From Streptomyces roseoverticillatus (GTDB lineage Bacteria; Actinomycetota; Actinomycetes; Streptomycetales; Streptomycetaceae), in the NCBI RefSeq assembly GCF_000719265.1, contig NZ_JOFL01000023.1, positions 25,099 to 89,098 of the forward strand: DNA of 64,000 nucleotides, given 5' to 3'. This document shows, piece after piece, positions 9,644-20,614 of this stretch. Positions within the stretch are counted from its first letter, which is position 1, and every line of letters starts with the position of its first letter. Position numbers and translations under genes: made by a program. The notes beneath the pieces are model-generated. The model saw only the letters and a program-made list of their open reading frames with translations, searched no databases and was not told the DNA's origin.

Positions 9644-11545
9644 ATGTCCCTGCTCGCGCACGCGCACCAGCGGCCCGAAGGGGCCGACGAGGAACCGCCC
9701 GATACCGGCGCCGCGCAGCCGTCCGCCGAGGACCGGCACCGGCTGACCGCCCCTCAGGGGCTCGCGGCCCTCTCGCTGGACGCGATGGCGTCGGTGGCCT
9801 ACGGGCCCGAGGCGATCGTCCTGGTGCTGGCCGCGGCGGGCGCGTACGGGCTGGGCTTCACGCTCCCCGTCACCTTCGCGATCGCCGCGCTGCTGGCGGT
9901 CCTCGTCGCCTCCTACCGGCAGGTCATCGCGGCGTTCCCGGACGGCGGCGGCTCGTACGCGGTCGCCAAGCGGCACCTCGGCCGGCGCACCGCCCTGGTG
10001 ACCGCGGCCTCCCTGGTGCTGGACTACGTGCTGAACGTGGCGGTGTCGGTCACCGCCGGCGTCGCCGCCCTGACCTCCGCCTTCCCCTCCCTCTACGCGG
10101 ACCGGCTGTGGATCTGCCTGGGCGTGCTGGCCCTGGTGACGGGGGTGAACCTGCGCGGCATCGTGGAGTCCGCGAAGTGGTTCATGCTGCCGACCGCCGT
10201 GTTCGTCGGCTCGATCCTGACCATGATCGTGGCCGGGCTGCTGCGGGACGCCCCCGCGAGCACCGAGGCCGCCGCCGGGCACGCCTCCGTGCTCGCCGGG
10301 AACGCCACGTCCGTGGGTGCCCTGCTGCTCCTGAAGGCGTTCGCCGCCGGCTGCTCCGCCCTCACCGGCGTCGAGGCCGTGGCCAACGCCGTGCCGGCCT
10401 TCCGCGCCCCGGCGCAGCGGCGGGCCCAGCGCACGGAGGTCGCACTGGGCGCCCTGCTGGGCGCCATGCTGATCGGCCTGGCGGTGCTCATCGGCCGCTT
10501 CCACCTGCAGCCGGTGGAGGGCGTCACCGTCCTCGCGCAGCTCGCCGACGCCTCCCTCGGTCACAACTGGGCCTTCTACGTGGTGCAGTTCGCGACGGTC
10601 GTGCTGCTGGCGCTGGCCGCGAACACGTCCTTCGGCGGGCTGCCCGTCCTGATGGCCCTGCTGGCCCGGGACAACTACCTGCCGCACGTCTTCGGCCTCA
10701 AGGCGGACCGGCAGGTGCACCGGCACGGCGTGCTGGCCCTCGCGGCGGTCTCCGCGCTGCTGCTGGTCTTCTCCGGGGGCGACGTCAACACGCTCGTGCC
10801 GCTGTTCGCGATCGGGGTGTTCGTGGGCTTCACGATCTGCCAGGTCGGCATGGTGCGGCACTGGCGGCGGGAGCGCTCGGCGGGCTGGCGCGGCAAGGCG
10901 CTCCTCAACGGCTTCGGCGCGCTGCTGACGGGCGTGTCAGCGGTCGTGGTCACGGCCACGAAGTTCGAGGAGGGCGCCTGGCTGATCGCCCTGGCGCTGC
11001 CGCTGATGGTCCTGGTCTTCGAGGCCGTGCACCGTTCGTACGGGCGGATCGGCGAGCGGCTGGGGCTCGGCCGGGTGCCCGAGGCGCCGCGCCGCTGCCA
11101 CAGCGTGGTCGTCGTGCCCGTCTCCTCCCTCTCCCGGCTGACCAGCAAGGCCCTGACCGCCGCCGTGTCGCTGGGCGACGAGGTGATCGCGGTGACCGCC
11201 GTCCAGCCCGACGCGGAGGGGGCGCGGGCCGCCGAGACGCTGCGGCGCGACTGGGAGCTGTGGAACCCGGGCGTCGACCTCGTCGAACTGCCCGCCCCCA
11301 CGCGCGCCCTGGGCCGCCCCATCGTCGCCTACGTCCACGAGCTCACCGACCGGCACCCCGGCAACCGCGTCACCGTCCTCATCCCCGAGGTCGAGCCCGC
11401 CCACGTCTGGCAGCGGCTGCTGCAGAACCAGCGCGGCGCGGTCGTGGCCCACGCGGTGCGCCGGGACACGGACGCGGTGATCTGCCGCCTCCGCTTCCGC
11501 ATCGGCGCGGAGCCGGCCGCCCGGCGGACCGGCACACGGCGCTAA
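9644..11545 (+). CDS. KimA/YdaO-like APC-superfamily potassium transporter
   Basis: A 633-residue permease with a cytoplasmic head. After a polar N-terminus, about twelve transmembrane helices begin at roughly residue 45, with motifs typical of the KimA group: SLDAMASVAYGPEAIVLVL, FPDGGGSYAVAK and LDYVLNVAVSVTAG. The C-terminal domain of about 150 residues (CHSVVVVPVSSLSRL, then RVTVLIPEVEP) matches the USP-like cytosolic domain of KimA. That family imports potassium by proton symport and is inhibited by c-di-AMP in Bacillus. ATG 9644 has GGAGG ten bases upstream. An amino-acid permease role is the alternative. Confidence 0.8.
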   Translation: MSLLAHAHQRPEGADEEPPDTGAAQPSAEDRHRLTAPQGLAALSLDAMASVAYGPEAIVLVLAAAGAYGLGFTLPVTFAIAALLAVLVASYRQVIAAFPDGGGSYAVAKRHLGRRTALVTAASLVLDYVLNVAVSVTAGVAALTSAFPSLYADRLWICLGVLALVTGVNLRGIVESAKWFMLPTAVFVGSILTMIVAGLLRDAPASTEAAAGHASVLAGNATSVGALLLLKAFAAGCSALTGVEAVANAVPAFRAPAQRRAQRTEVALGALLGAMLIGLAVLIGRFHLQPVEGVTVLAQLADASLGHNWAFYVVQFATVVLLALAANTSFGGLPVLMALLARDNYLPHVFGLKADRQVHRHGVLALAAVSALLLVFSGGDVNTLVPLFAIGVFVGFTICQVGMVRHWRRERSAGWRGKALLNGFGALLTGVSAVVVTATKFEEGAWLIALALPLMVLVFEAVHRSYGRIGERLGLGRVPEAPRRCHSVVVVPVSSLSRLTSKALTAAVSLGDEVIAVTAVQPDAEGARAAETLRRDWELWNPGVDLVELPAPTRALGRPIVAYVHELTDRHPGNRVTVLIPEVEPAHVWQRLLQNQRGAVVAHAVRRDTDAVICRLRFRIGAEPAARRTGTRR

Positions 11546-11619
11546 TCACCCTGTCGTAATCCTCCCCCATCGTTGATCGTTGGTCCGTACGGTCCCGACC
11601 GCGAGGGGGAGAACCGAAC

Positions 11620-12870
11620 ATGCCGATCAGCCGCAGACTGCTCTTGGCCGGGGGTGCGGGCATCGCACTGACCGGGTGCGGGTCCAATACGGGGCGCGGC
11701 GGGGAGGAGGGGCCGGGCCGGCCCCGGCTCTCCCACTGGTACCACCAGTACGGCGAGCCGGGCACGCGGCAGGCGGTGGGCCGGTACGCCGCCGCGTACA
11801 AGGACGCCGCCGTGCGGATCGAGTGGCGGCCCGGGAACTACGACCAGCAGACCGCCGCCGCCCTGCTGACGGACTCCGGGCCGGACGTCTTCGAGGTGGC
11901 CGGCCCGACGGTCGAGCAGATCCAGGCCGGCCAGGTGACCGACCTGACCGGCCTGCTGAAGGACGTCAAGGGCGAATTCGACCCCGTGATCCTCGCGCCC
12001 CGGACCTACCGGGACCGCGTCTGGGGCATCCCCCAGCTCGTCGACACCCAGCTGCTCTACTACCGCAGGAGCATGCTGGACGCGGCGGGCGTGCGGCCGC
12101 CGCAGTCGCTGGACGAGCTCGTGGACGCCGCCCGGCGGCTGACGCGCAAGGACGTCAAGGGGCTCTTCCTGGGCAACTCCGGCGGCGCGGGCGCCCTGGG
12201 CGGCACGCCGCTGTACGCGGCCGGGCTGTCCCTCGTCACCCCCGGCGGACAGGTGGGCTTCGACGACCCGGCCGCGGCGCGCACCCTCGGCAAGCTGCGC
12301 CGGTTCCACACCGACGGCTCGCTGCTGCTGGGCGCGCCCACCGACTGGTTCAACCCGGCGTCCTTCACCCAGGGGCTGGCCGCGATGCAGTGGTGCGGGC
12401 TGTGGGCGCTGCCGCAGGTGAAGAAGGCCCTCGGGGACGACTTCGGGGTGCTTCCCTTCCCGCCGGACGGGCCGGCCGGGCGGCCGTCCGTGCCCGTGGG
12501 CGCGTGGGCGGCGGCCGTCAGCAGCCGCAGCGCGCACCGGGAGGCGGCCGAGGCGTACGTGAAGTGGCTGTGGGTCGAGCGCACCGACTACCAGCAGGAC
12601 TTCGCACAGTCCTACGGGCTGCACATCCCCGCCCGCGCCTCCCTCGCCGCCCGGGCCGACCGGCTGAAGTCCGGGGCGGCCGCGGAGGCCGTGCGCTTCA
12701 CCAAGGAACACGGCTACGCGCGGCCCCTTTTGTGGACGGAAGCGAGCCAAACCGCCTATCTGGATGCCCTCAGCCGCATCACCCGGGAGGGCGCCGACCC
12801 CGGCAGCGAGCTCAAGGCGGTGGTGCGCAAGGCGAGCGCCGAGCTGCACCGCGTACGGAGCCGCGGCTGA
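11620..12870 (+). CDS. Sugar ABC transporter substrate-binding lipoprotein
   Basis: A 416-residue family-1 extracellular solute-binding protein. The N-terminus SRRLLLAGG resembles a Tat signal and ends in the lipobox LTGC with C20 as the lipidated cysteine. The mature part has the two-lobe layout and carbohydrate-type motifs such as GIPQLVDTQLLYYRRSML. ATG 11620 follows GAGGGGGAGA at good spacing. It is the first gene of a three-gene cassette with two permeases and no ATPase; in Streptomyces such importers usually share the MsiK ATPase. The sugar is unknown. Confidence 0.93.
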   Translation: MPISRRLLLAGGAGIALTGCGSNTGRGGEEGPGRPRLSHWYHQYGEPGTRQAVGRYAAAYKDAAVRIEWRPGNYDQQTAAALLTDSGPDVFEVAGPTVEQIQAGQVTDLTGLLKDVKGEFDPVILAPRTYRDRVWGIPQLVDTQLLYYRRSMLDAAGVRPPQSLDELVDAARRLTRKDVKGLFLGNSGGAGALGGTPLYAAGLSLVTPGGQVGFDDPAAARTLGKLRRFHTDGSLLLGAPTDWFNPASFTQGLAAMQWCGLWALPQVKKALGDDFGVLPFPPDGPAGRPSVPVGAWAAAVSSRSAHREAAEAYVKWLWVERTDYQQDFAQSYGLHIPARASLAARADRLKSGAAAEAVRFTKEHGYARPLLWTEASQTAYLDALSRITREGADPGSELKAVVRKASAELHRVRSRG

Positions 12871-13799
12871 TGCCCGCGGCCCCGCGCCGCCTCCCCGCCG
12901 CCCGGCAGCGGCACCGCGCGCTGTGGTTCTGGGCCTTCGTGGGCCCCTTCGCCGCGGGGCTCGCCCTCTTCACCTACGTACCGCTCGCCTGGAGCGTGTA
13001 CCTGAGCTTCTTCGACGCCCACAACACCGTCTCTCCCACCGAGTTCGTCCGGCTGGACAACTACGCGACGCTGCTGGCCGACGCCTCCTTCCGCTCCTCG
13101 CTCGTGACCTTCGCGGTCTTCAGCGCCTTCATCGTGCCGGCCACGTACGCGCTGTCCCTGGGGCTGGCGCTCGCGGTCAACCGGCTGCGCGCGGGCCGGG
13201 CGTTCTTCCGGTCGGTCTTCTTCCTCCCCACGGCGTGCAGCTACGTCGTGGCGGCCACGGTGTGGAAGCTGTCGGTGTTCAACGGAGTGCGCTTCGGGCT
13301 GGCCAACACCGTCCTCGGCTGGTTCGGGGCCGAGCCGGTGGCCTGGCTGGCCGCCACCGACCCGCCCTGGTACTGGCTGGTCATCGTCACCGTTCGGCTG
13401 TGGCTCCAGGCGGGGTTCTACATGGTGCTGTTCCTGGCCGGCCTCCAGCGCATCCCGCCGCGGCTGTACGAGGCGGCGGCCCTGGACGGCGCCCGGCCCG
13501 GCTGGCAGACCTTCCGCCACATCACGTTCCCGGCGCTGCGCAGCACCTCGGTGGCCGTGGTGCTGCTGCTGATCATCAACGCCTTCCAGGCGTTCGACGA
13601 GTTCTACAACCTCCTGTCGGACCAGCGCGGCTACCCGCCCTACGCCCGGCCGCCGCTGGTCCACCTGTACTACCTCGCCCTCGGCCAGGGGCAGGACCTG
13701 GGGCTGGGCAGTGCCGGGGCGGTGCTGCTGGCGCTGATCATCGCCGTGGTGACGGTCGTGCAGGCCCGCTGGTCGGGGCTCGGCCGGAGAGAGGACTGA
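12870..13799 (+). CDS. Sugar ABC transporter permease (MalF type)
   Basis: A 309-residue inner-membrane permease with six predicted helices. The cytoplasmic EAA loop that docks on the ATPase is clear (YEAAALDGARPGWQTFRHI). The ATG at 12870 shares its A with the TGA of the binding-protein gene, so the two are translationally coupled; GGAG lies about nine bases upstream. It is expected to form a heterodimer with the permease encoded next. Confidence 0.93.
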   Translation: MPAAPRRLPAARQRHRALWFWAFVGPFAAGLALFTYVPLAWSVYLSFFDAHNTVSPTEFVRLDNYATLLADASFRSSLVTFAVFSAFIVPATYALSLGLALAVNRLRAGRAFFRSVFFLPTACSYVVAATVWKLSVFNGVRFGLANTVLGWFGAEPVAWLAATDPPWYWLVIVTVRLWLQAGFYMVLFLAGLQRIPPRLYEAAALDGARPGWQTFRHITFPALRSTSVAVVLLLIINAFQAFDEFYNLLSDQRGYPPYARPPLVHLYYLALGQGQDLGLGSAGAVLLALIIAVVTVVQARWSGLGRRED

Positions 13800-13803
13800 C
13801 GAC

Positions 13804-14640
13804 GTGGACGACGCCCTCGTACGCACCGGGCGGGCCCTGCGGCTGATGCTGCTGACGGCCCTCGCCGTGCTGTTCCTCATCCCCTTCTACCTGCTGGTGC
13901 GCGGCGGCCTGGCCTCCGAGGAGGAGATCACCGCACCCGGCTGGACGCTCTTCCCCACCAGCCCGCACTGGTCGAACGTGCGCGAGCTGTTCACCGACCC
14001 GGACGTGCCGATGGCCCGGGCCCTGCTGAACTCCTCGCTGATCGCGGTGGCCACCACGCTGGGCACGCTGCTGCTGGCCTCGCTCGCGGGCTACGGGCTG
14101 GCCCGCATCCCCTACCGGCACGCCGACGCCGTCTTCTACGCGATCCTGGGCACCCTGCTGGTGCCGGCGGCGGTCACCTTCGTGCCGTCGTTCGTGCTGG
14201 TGTCGTCGCTGGGCTGGGTCTCCAGCCTGCGCGGGCTGATCGTGCCGACGCTCTTCAGCGCCTTCGCGTGCTTCGTCTTCCGCCAGTACTTCCTGGGCTT
14301 CCCGCGGGAGCTGGAGGACGCGGCGCAGGTCGACGGGCTGGGGTACTGGCGCACGTACTGGCGGGTCGTGGTGCCCAACTCCCGGCCGGTCTTCGCGGCC
14401 GTGGGCACGATCGTCTTCATCGGGGCGTGGAACGCGTTCCTGTGGCCGCTGGTGATCGGGCAGGGCCGCGACTCGTGGACGGTGCAGGTGGCCCTGTCGA
14501 CGTTCACCACGGCCCAGACCGTTCAGATCCACGAGCTGTTCGTCGCGGCCGCGGTCTCGATCCTCCCGCTGCTGCTCGTCTTCCTGCTCTTGCAGCGCTA
14601 CATCGTTGCGGGGGTCGAACGTTCGGGGATCGACGACTGA
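13804..14640 (+). CDS. Sugar ABC transporter permease (MalG type)
   Basis: A 278-residue permease with six predicted helices and the EAA loop in a slightly divergent form (LEDAAQVDGLGYWRTYWRVV). GTG 13804 starts four bases after the upstream permease stop, with GGAGAGAGGA ahead of it. Its last 43 bases overlap the 3' end of the convergent DUF5937/ArsR-like gene. With the upstream binding protein and permease it forms a complete importer except for the ATPase. Confidence 0.92.
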   Translation: MDDALVRTGRALRLMLLTALAVLFLIPFYLLVRGGLASEEEITAPGWTLFPTSPHWSNVRELFTDPDVPMARALLNSSLIAVATTLGTLLLASLAGYGLARIPYRHADAVFYAILGTLLVPAAVTFVPSFVLVSSLGWVSSLRGLIVPTLFSAFACFVFRQYFLGFPRELEDAAQVDGLGYWRTYWRVVVPNSRPVFAAVGTIVFIGAWNAFLWPLVIGQGRDSWTVQVALSTFTTAQTVQIHELFVAAAVSILPLLLVFLLLQRYIVAGVERSGIDD

Positions 14641-15632
14641 GGCGCCCTCTGCGCGAGCTGCGTCGTCTTGTGACCGCCGCGCAGGAGGGCCGCGCCCAGG
14701 GGCGTCAGGGTGTGCATCACCGCGCTGCCGTTGCGCAGCGTCAGGACCAGGCCCGCCTCGCGCAGCACGCCCGCGTGCTGGCTGGCCGAGGCCGCGGACA
14801 CGCCGACGCGGCGGGCGAGTTCGCTGGTGGTGCAGCCGCCGCCGATGGAGCCGAGGACCGCCGAGCGGGTGTGCCCGACGAGCTTGCCGAGCGAGCGCGG
14901 CGCGGTCGGCACGGCGGGCGCGGACTCCGACATGTGCCGGGCGGGGTAGACGAGGACCGGGGTGAGCTCGGGGTCCTGGTAGGTGACGGGCGTGCGCCGG
15001 CAGAAGAAGGAGGGAACCAGCAGCAGCCCGCGGCCGTTGAGGTGGACGTCGCGGTCGACGGGGTAGTCGGCTTCCAGGACGGGCGCGCGCCAGCGCATCA
15101 TGGGCGGCAGTGAGGAGAGCAGGGCGTCCGCGCCGCCGTCCAGCAGGGCCCGGCCGCGCACGGCCCGGTCGGCCTCGATCTGGGCCTGGATGTGCTGCCA
15201 GTAGGGTGCTATCGCGGCGTCGTGGTAGGCCTGGAGCGCGCCGGTGAGCTTGGCGTAGGCGCGCTCGTCGCCCTCGGCCATGGATCGTATCCAAGCGGGG
15301 AGCGTCCGGGCCGTGGAGAGCCGGCCGAGCTCGCGGTGCACCCGCTCGCCCGGCGTCTCGCGCAGGGCCTGCATGCCGGAGTCGAGTCCGAGTACCCCTT
15401 CGGGGGGCGTGAGGAAGTCCGGAAAATACCCGCGGGAAGGCACCAGCGGGGCGAGAAGCCGAGTTTCACCATTCAACCTGGCCCGGGTTTCCGAGCGCCA
15501 ATCCCCGAAGATCGACTCGCCTTGTTTGTCCCGGAGCCGGTGGAGGCTCAATACGGTTTCCCAGAGTGCGTCCGGGTCTCCGGCCAGGCGCAACCGGGCC
15601 AGATCGAGTCCAGTGAAATGGACGCGCAGCAC
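14598..15632 (-). CDS. DUF5937/ArsR-like winged-helix regulator
   Basis: A 344-residue transcription factor with a long N-terminal domain of the DUF5937 type found in Streptomyces. A C-terminal ArsR-like winged helix follows (about residues 260-325), with TTSELARRVGVSAASASQHAGVLREAG as the helix-turn-helix region. No ArsR-type metal-binding cysteine pair is seen, so it is unlikely to be a metal sensor. GTG 15632 opens VLRVHFTG, the usual start in this family, preceded by GGGGGTTTG. It is convergent with the sugar permease and overlaps it by 43 bases. The target genes are unknown. Confidence 0.82.
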   Translation of the reverse strand: MLRVHFTGLDLARLRLAGDPDALWETVLSLHRLRDKQGESIFGDWRSETRARLNGETRLLAPLVPSRGYFPDFLTPPEGVLGLDSGMQALRETPGERVHRELGRLSTARTLPAWIRSMAEGDERAYAKLTGALQAYHDAAIAPYWQHIQAQIEADRAVRGRALLDGGADALLSSLPPMMRWRAPVLEADYPVDRDVHLNGRGLLLVPSFFCRRTPVTYQDPELTPVLVYPARHMSESAPAVPTAPRSLGKLVGHTRSAVLGSIGGGCTTSELARRVGVSAASASQHAGVLREAGLVLTLRNGSAVMHTLTPLGAALLRGGHKTTQLAQRAPQSSIPERSTPATM

Positions 15633-15890
15633 CAAACCCCCACATGAGACATCCGCAACCACCCCCCGCTCACTGAGTATGCACACCGATACGAGCTGTT
15701 ACCACGCCCTTTTGGCCACAGTTGAAAGGACTCGCGGGGAACGTGGGGGAAGCGAAATGCTATTCACGCACTCGGGGCCGCGCCCCGCTCGTTCCCGTGG
15801 GGGGTGGCGAGCGAAAAAGCGGCCGCTGAGTATGCGAGTTGCCGCCCGAGCCGATGCGGGCGGCAACAACTCCCGGTGGGGGAGTAAAGA

Positions 15891-15920
15891 GGGGCGGCGC
15901 TCCCGCACGGGCGCCGCCCC
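15891..15920. terminator. Perfect 10-bp hairpin
   Basis: GGGGCGGCGC (15891-15900) pairs perfectly with GCGCCGCCCC (15911-15920) across a ten-base loop. Arms and loop resemble the ppdK hairpin 240 bases away (both loops contain CCGCACGGG), which suggests duplication. No uridine run follows. Confidence 0.55.
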
Positions 15921-16128
15921 TTCGCCCTGTCCGGCACAGGGAAGCCACAGGTCGGGCACATCTCGGGCGCAGGATCACCACGGGATGACCACCTACCGGT
16001 AACCCCGGCGTCATGTGCCGGAGACGCTGCCGCCCCATCTCGCGCCTCACGGGCCCCATGGGAGCGGCGGAATCCGGCCACCGGGGTTCCGGATGAAGGG
16101 CCTTGGTCCGTACCGGACGGTCCGTGCG

Positions 16129-16161
16129 AAGGGGCGGCCCCCCGCACGGGAGCCGCCCCTT
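16129..16161 (-). terminator. Likely ppdK terminator hairpin
   Basis: AAGGGGCGGC (16129-16138) pairs with GCCGCCCCTT (16152-16161), a 10-bp stem with a 13-base loop. It lies about 100 bases downstream of the ppdK stop in the direction of transcription. Confidence 0.6.
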
Positions 16162-16261
16162 CGAGGTGCTGGAGCCGCCGCCGGGGCTGAGGGTCGGGGT
16201 CGCCCGGGCGGCGGCTCCGCCGCGCCGTCCCGGTTCGTGCCGGGCCGGCGCGGCAGCCGCG

Positions 16262-18979
<2,718 letters not shown>

Positions 18980-19171
18980 GGGACTCGACTCCTCACTGGG
19001 GTCCCCCCGTACACAGTTGGGGGAAGGCGTGCTCAAACGTGCTGACGGCGGGGAGCGTACCCAGATCGAAGGCTTATAGGGAGGTCCACCCCCCGGCCAT
19101 ATGGGCGTAACCGCCTGTCAGCCAGCAGATCGAAAGTCACGCCCCGGTAAAGGGTCCGGAAGCCGGTTATT

Positions 19172-19205
19172 CGACTTCTGAAGACAGAATGACAAACAGA
19201 AGTCG
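19172..19205. promoter_or_regulatory. 9-bp inverted repeat upstream of ppdK
   Basis: CGACTTCTG (19172-19180) and CAGAAGTCG (19197-19205) form a perfect inverted repeat with a 16-base A-rich spacer. The spacer contains a further CAGAA that can pair with the inner TTCTG. It lies about 190 bases upstream of ppdK. It could be an operator; its AT content stands out from the surroundings. Confidence 0.4.
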
Positions 19206-19260
19206 CCACATCACGGAGCGTCGACCAAATGGAGGATGCGGGGTCAAGTCATGAACGCAA

Positions 19261-19287
19261 GAGGGGTGGCACGCAGTGCCACCCCTC
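19261..19287 (-). terminator. dusB terminator hairpin
   Basis: GAGGGGTGGCAC (19261-19272) pairs perfectly with GTGCCACCCCTC (19276-19287) across a three-base loop. It lies about 80 bases downstream of the dusB stop, and on the minus strand it is followed by TTGCGTT. Confidence 0.75.
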
Positions 19288-19369
19288 AAGAGATGCACCC
19301 CTGTGTATACCGCTCATCTGAGCGAGGTACTGATCAGGGGTGGCGAGAATCACGCCGTCGTGCGACGCA

Positions 19370-20512
19370 TCAGCCGCCGGATGTGTCGAGTTCGGCGTCG
19401 GCACTGACGGCCGCACAGTCGTACGGGTCGTTCAGCCAGCCGTCCGGGAGCACCACGCGGTTGCGGCCCGACGTACGGCCACGGGGCCCGTCGGCGCCGG
19501 CGGGCCAGGGCTGGTCCAGGTCGAGCTCGCTCAAATGAGCGCCGAGCTCGTCCAGGGACGAGGCGACCGCCAGCTTCTTGCGCATCTCCGAGCCGACCGA
19601 GAAGCCCTTGGTGTACCAGGCCACGTGCTTGCGGAAGTCGATGACGCCGCGCTCCTCGCTCTCCAGCCACTCGCCGAGGAGCGTCGCGTGGCGCACCATC
19701 ACGCGGGCCGCCTCGCGCAGCGTGGGCGCGGCGGGGGCGCCGCCGCCCTCGAAGGCCGTGACGAGGTCGCCGAAGAGCCAGGGGCGCCCGAGGCAGCCGC
19801 GGCCGACGACGACGCCGTCGCAGCCGGTCTCGCGCATCATCCGCACGGCGTCCTCCGCCGACCAGATGTCGCCGTTTCCGAGCACGGGGATCTCCGGCAC
19901 GGTCTCCTTCAGCCGGGCTATGGCCTCCCAGTCGGCGGTGCCGCCGTAGTGCTGGGCCGCCGTGCGGCCGTGCAGGGCGATGGCCGTGACGCCCTCCTCG
20001 ACGGCGATCCGGCCGGCGTCGAGGTAGGTGATGTGGTCCTCGTCGATGCCCTTGCGCATCTTCATGGTGACGGGGAGGGAGCCGGCGTTGCCGACGGCCT
20101 CGCGCAGGATCGAGCGGAGCAGGTTGCGCTTGTACGGGAGCGCCGAGCCGCCGCCCTTGCGGGTGACCTTGGGGACGGGGCAGCCGAAGTTGAGGTCGAT
20201 GTGGTCGGCCAGGTCCTCGTCCACGATCATGCGGACGGCCTTGCCGACGGTGACCGGGTCGACGCCGTAGAGCTGGATCGACCGGGGCTTCTCGGTGCCG
20301 TCGAAGTGGATCAGACGCATGGTCTTGGCGTCGCGCTCGACCAGGGCCCGGGTGGTGATCATCTCGCTGACGAACAGCCCCTTGCCGCCCGAGAACTCTC
20401 GGCACAGCGTGCGGAAGGGTGCGTTCGTGATGCCCGCCATGGGGGCGAGGACCACCGGCGGCCACACGGTGTGCGGGCCGATCTGGAGCGGCGTGGCGGC
20501 GTCATGCGTCAT
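19370..20512 (-). CDS. dusB: tRNA-dihydrouridine synthase (DusB type)
   Basis: A 380-residue FMN-dependent enzyme that reduces specific uridines in tRNA to dihydrouridine. The flavin/TIM-barrel start VVLAPMAGITNAPFR, the catalytic cysteine in NFGCPVPKVTRKGGGSAL, and the phosphate-binding GNGDIWS and VVVGRGCLGRPW are all present. ATG 20512 gives the usual family start, although GGAG is only two bases upstream; ATG 20536 is an alternative. It is divergent from the MFS-MarR pair, and the shared upstream region holds a MarR-type inverted repeat. Confidence 0.93.
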   Translation of the reverse strand: MTHDAATPLQIGPHTVWPPVVLAPMAGITNAPFRTLCREFSGGKGLFVSEMITTRALVERDAKTMRLIHFDGTEKPRSIQLYGVDPVTVGKAVRMIVDEDLADHIDLNFGCPVPKVTRKGGGSALPYKRNLLRSILREAVGNAGSLPVTMKMRKGIDEDHITYLDAGRIAVEEGVTAIALHGRTAAQHYGGTADWEAIARLKETVPEIPVLGNGDIWSAEDAVRMMRETGCDGVVVGRGCLGRPWLFGDLVTAFEGGGAPAAPTLREAARVMVRHATLLGEWLESEERGVIDFRKHVAWYTKGFSVGSEMRKKLAVASSLDELGAHLSELDLDQPWPAGADGPRGRTSGRNRVVLPDGWLNDPYDCAAVSADAELDTSGG

Positions 20513-20544
20513 GGCTCCATTGTCGCGTACCGCCATGGAGCGTT

Positions 20545-20581
20545 TAGTTGTACTCTTTAAATCATTGGAGATGTACAACTA
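20545..20581. promoter_or_regulatory. MarR-type operator candidate
   Basis: TAGTTGTAC (20545-20553) and GTACAACTA (20573-20581) form a perfect 9-bp inverted repeat with a 19-base AT-rich spacer, in the dusB-MFS gap and 34 bases before the MFS start. The left arm includes TTGTAC, which could be a -35. The most likely ligand is the MarR protein encoded behind the MFS gene. Confidence 0.6.
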
Positions 20582-20614
20582 TCTGTTGTGCGCCCGTACC
20601 CCAGGGGGTCCCCC

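Larger units (their letters stand above)
15633..16261. other. 629-base intergenic region with two GC-rich hairpins
   Basis: No convincing gene is present; short open frames here lack ribosome sites and conserved features. The right part holds two hairpins with similar arms (15891-15920 and 16129-16161), the second being the likely ppdK terminator. The left part (about 15640-15760) should hold the promoter of the leftward regulator gene. Nothing else is recognised. Confidence 0.6.
18980..19369. other. 390-base intergenic region: ppdK promoter, inverted repeat and dusB terminator
   Basis: No gene is seen. From left to right it holds a TATAAG-like element on the minus strand near 19075, which could be the ppdK -10. 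Two CAGATCGAA direct repeats follow (about 19053 and 19127), then the inverted repeat at 19172-19205 and the dusB terminator hairpin at 19261-19287. The promoter assignment is tentative. Confidence 0.5.

Noticed and set aside
15764-16147. Small gene on the minus strand between ppdK and the regulator
   Set aside because: No ribosome site, low-complexity product and overlap with hairpins.
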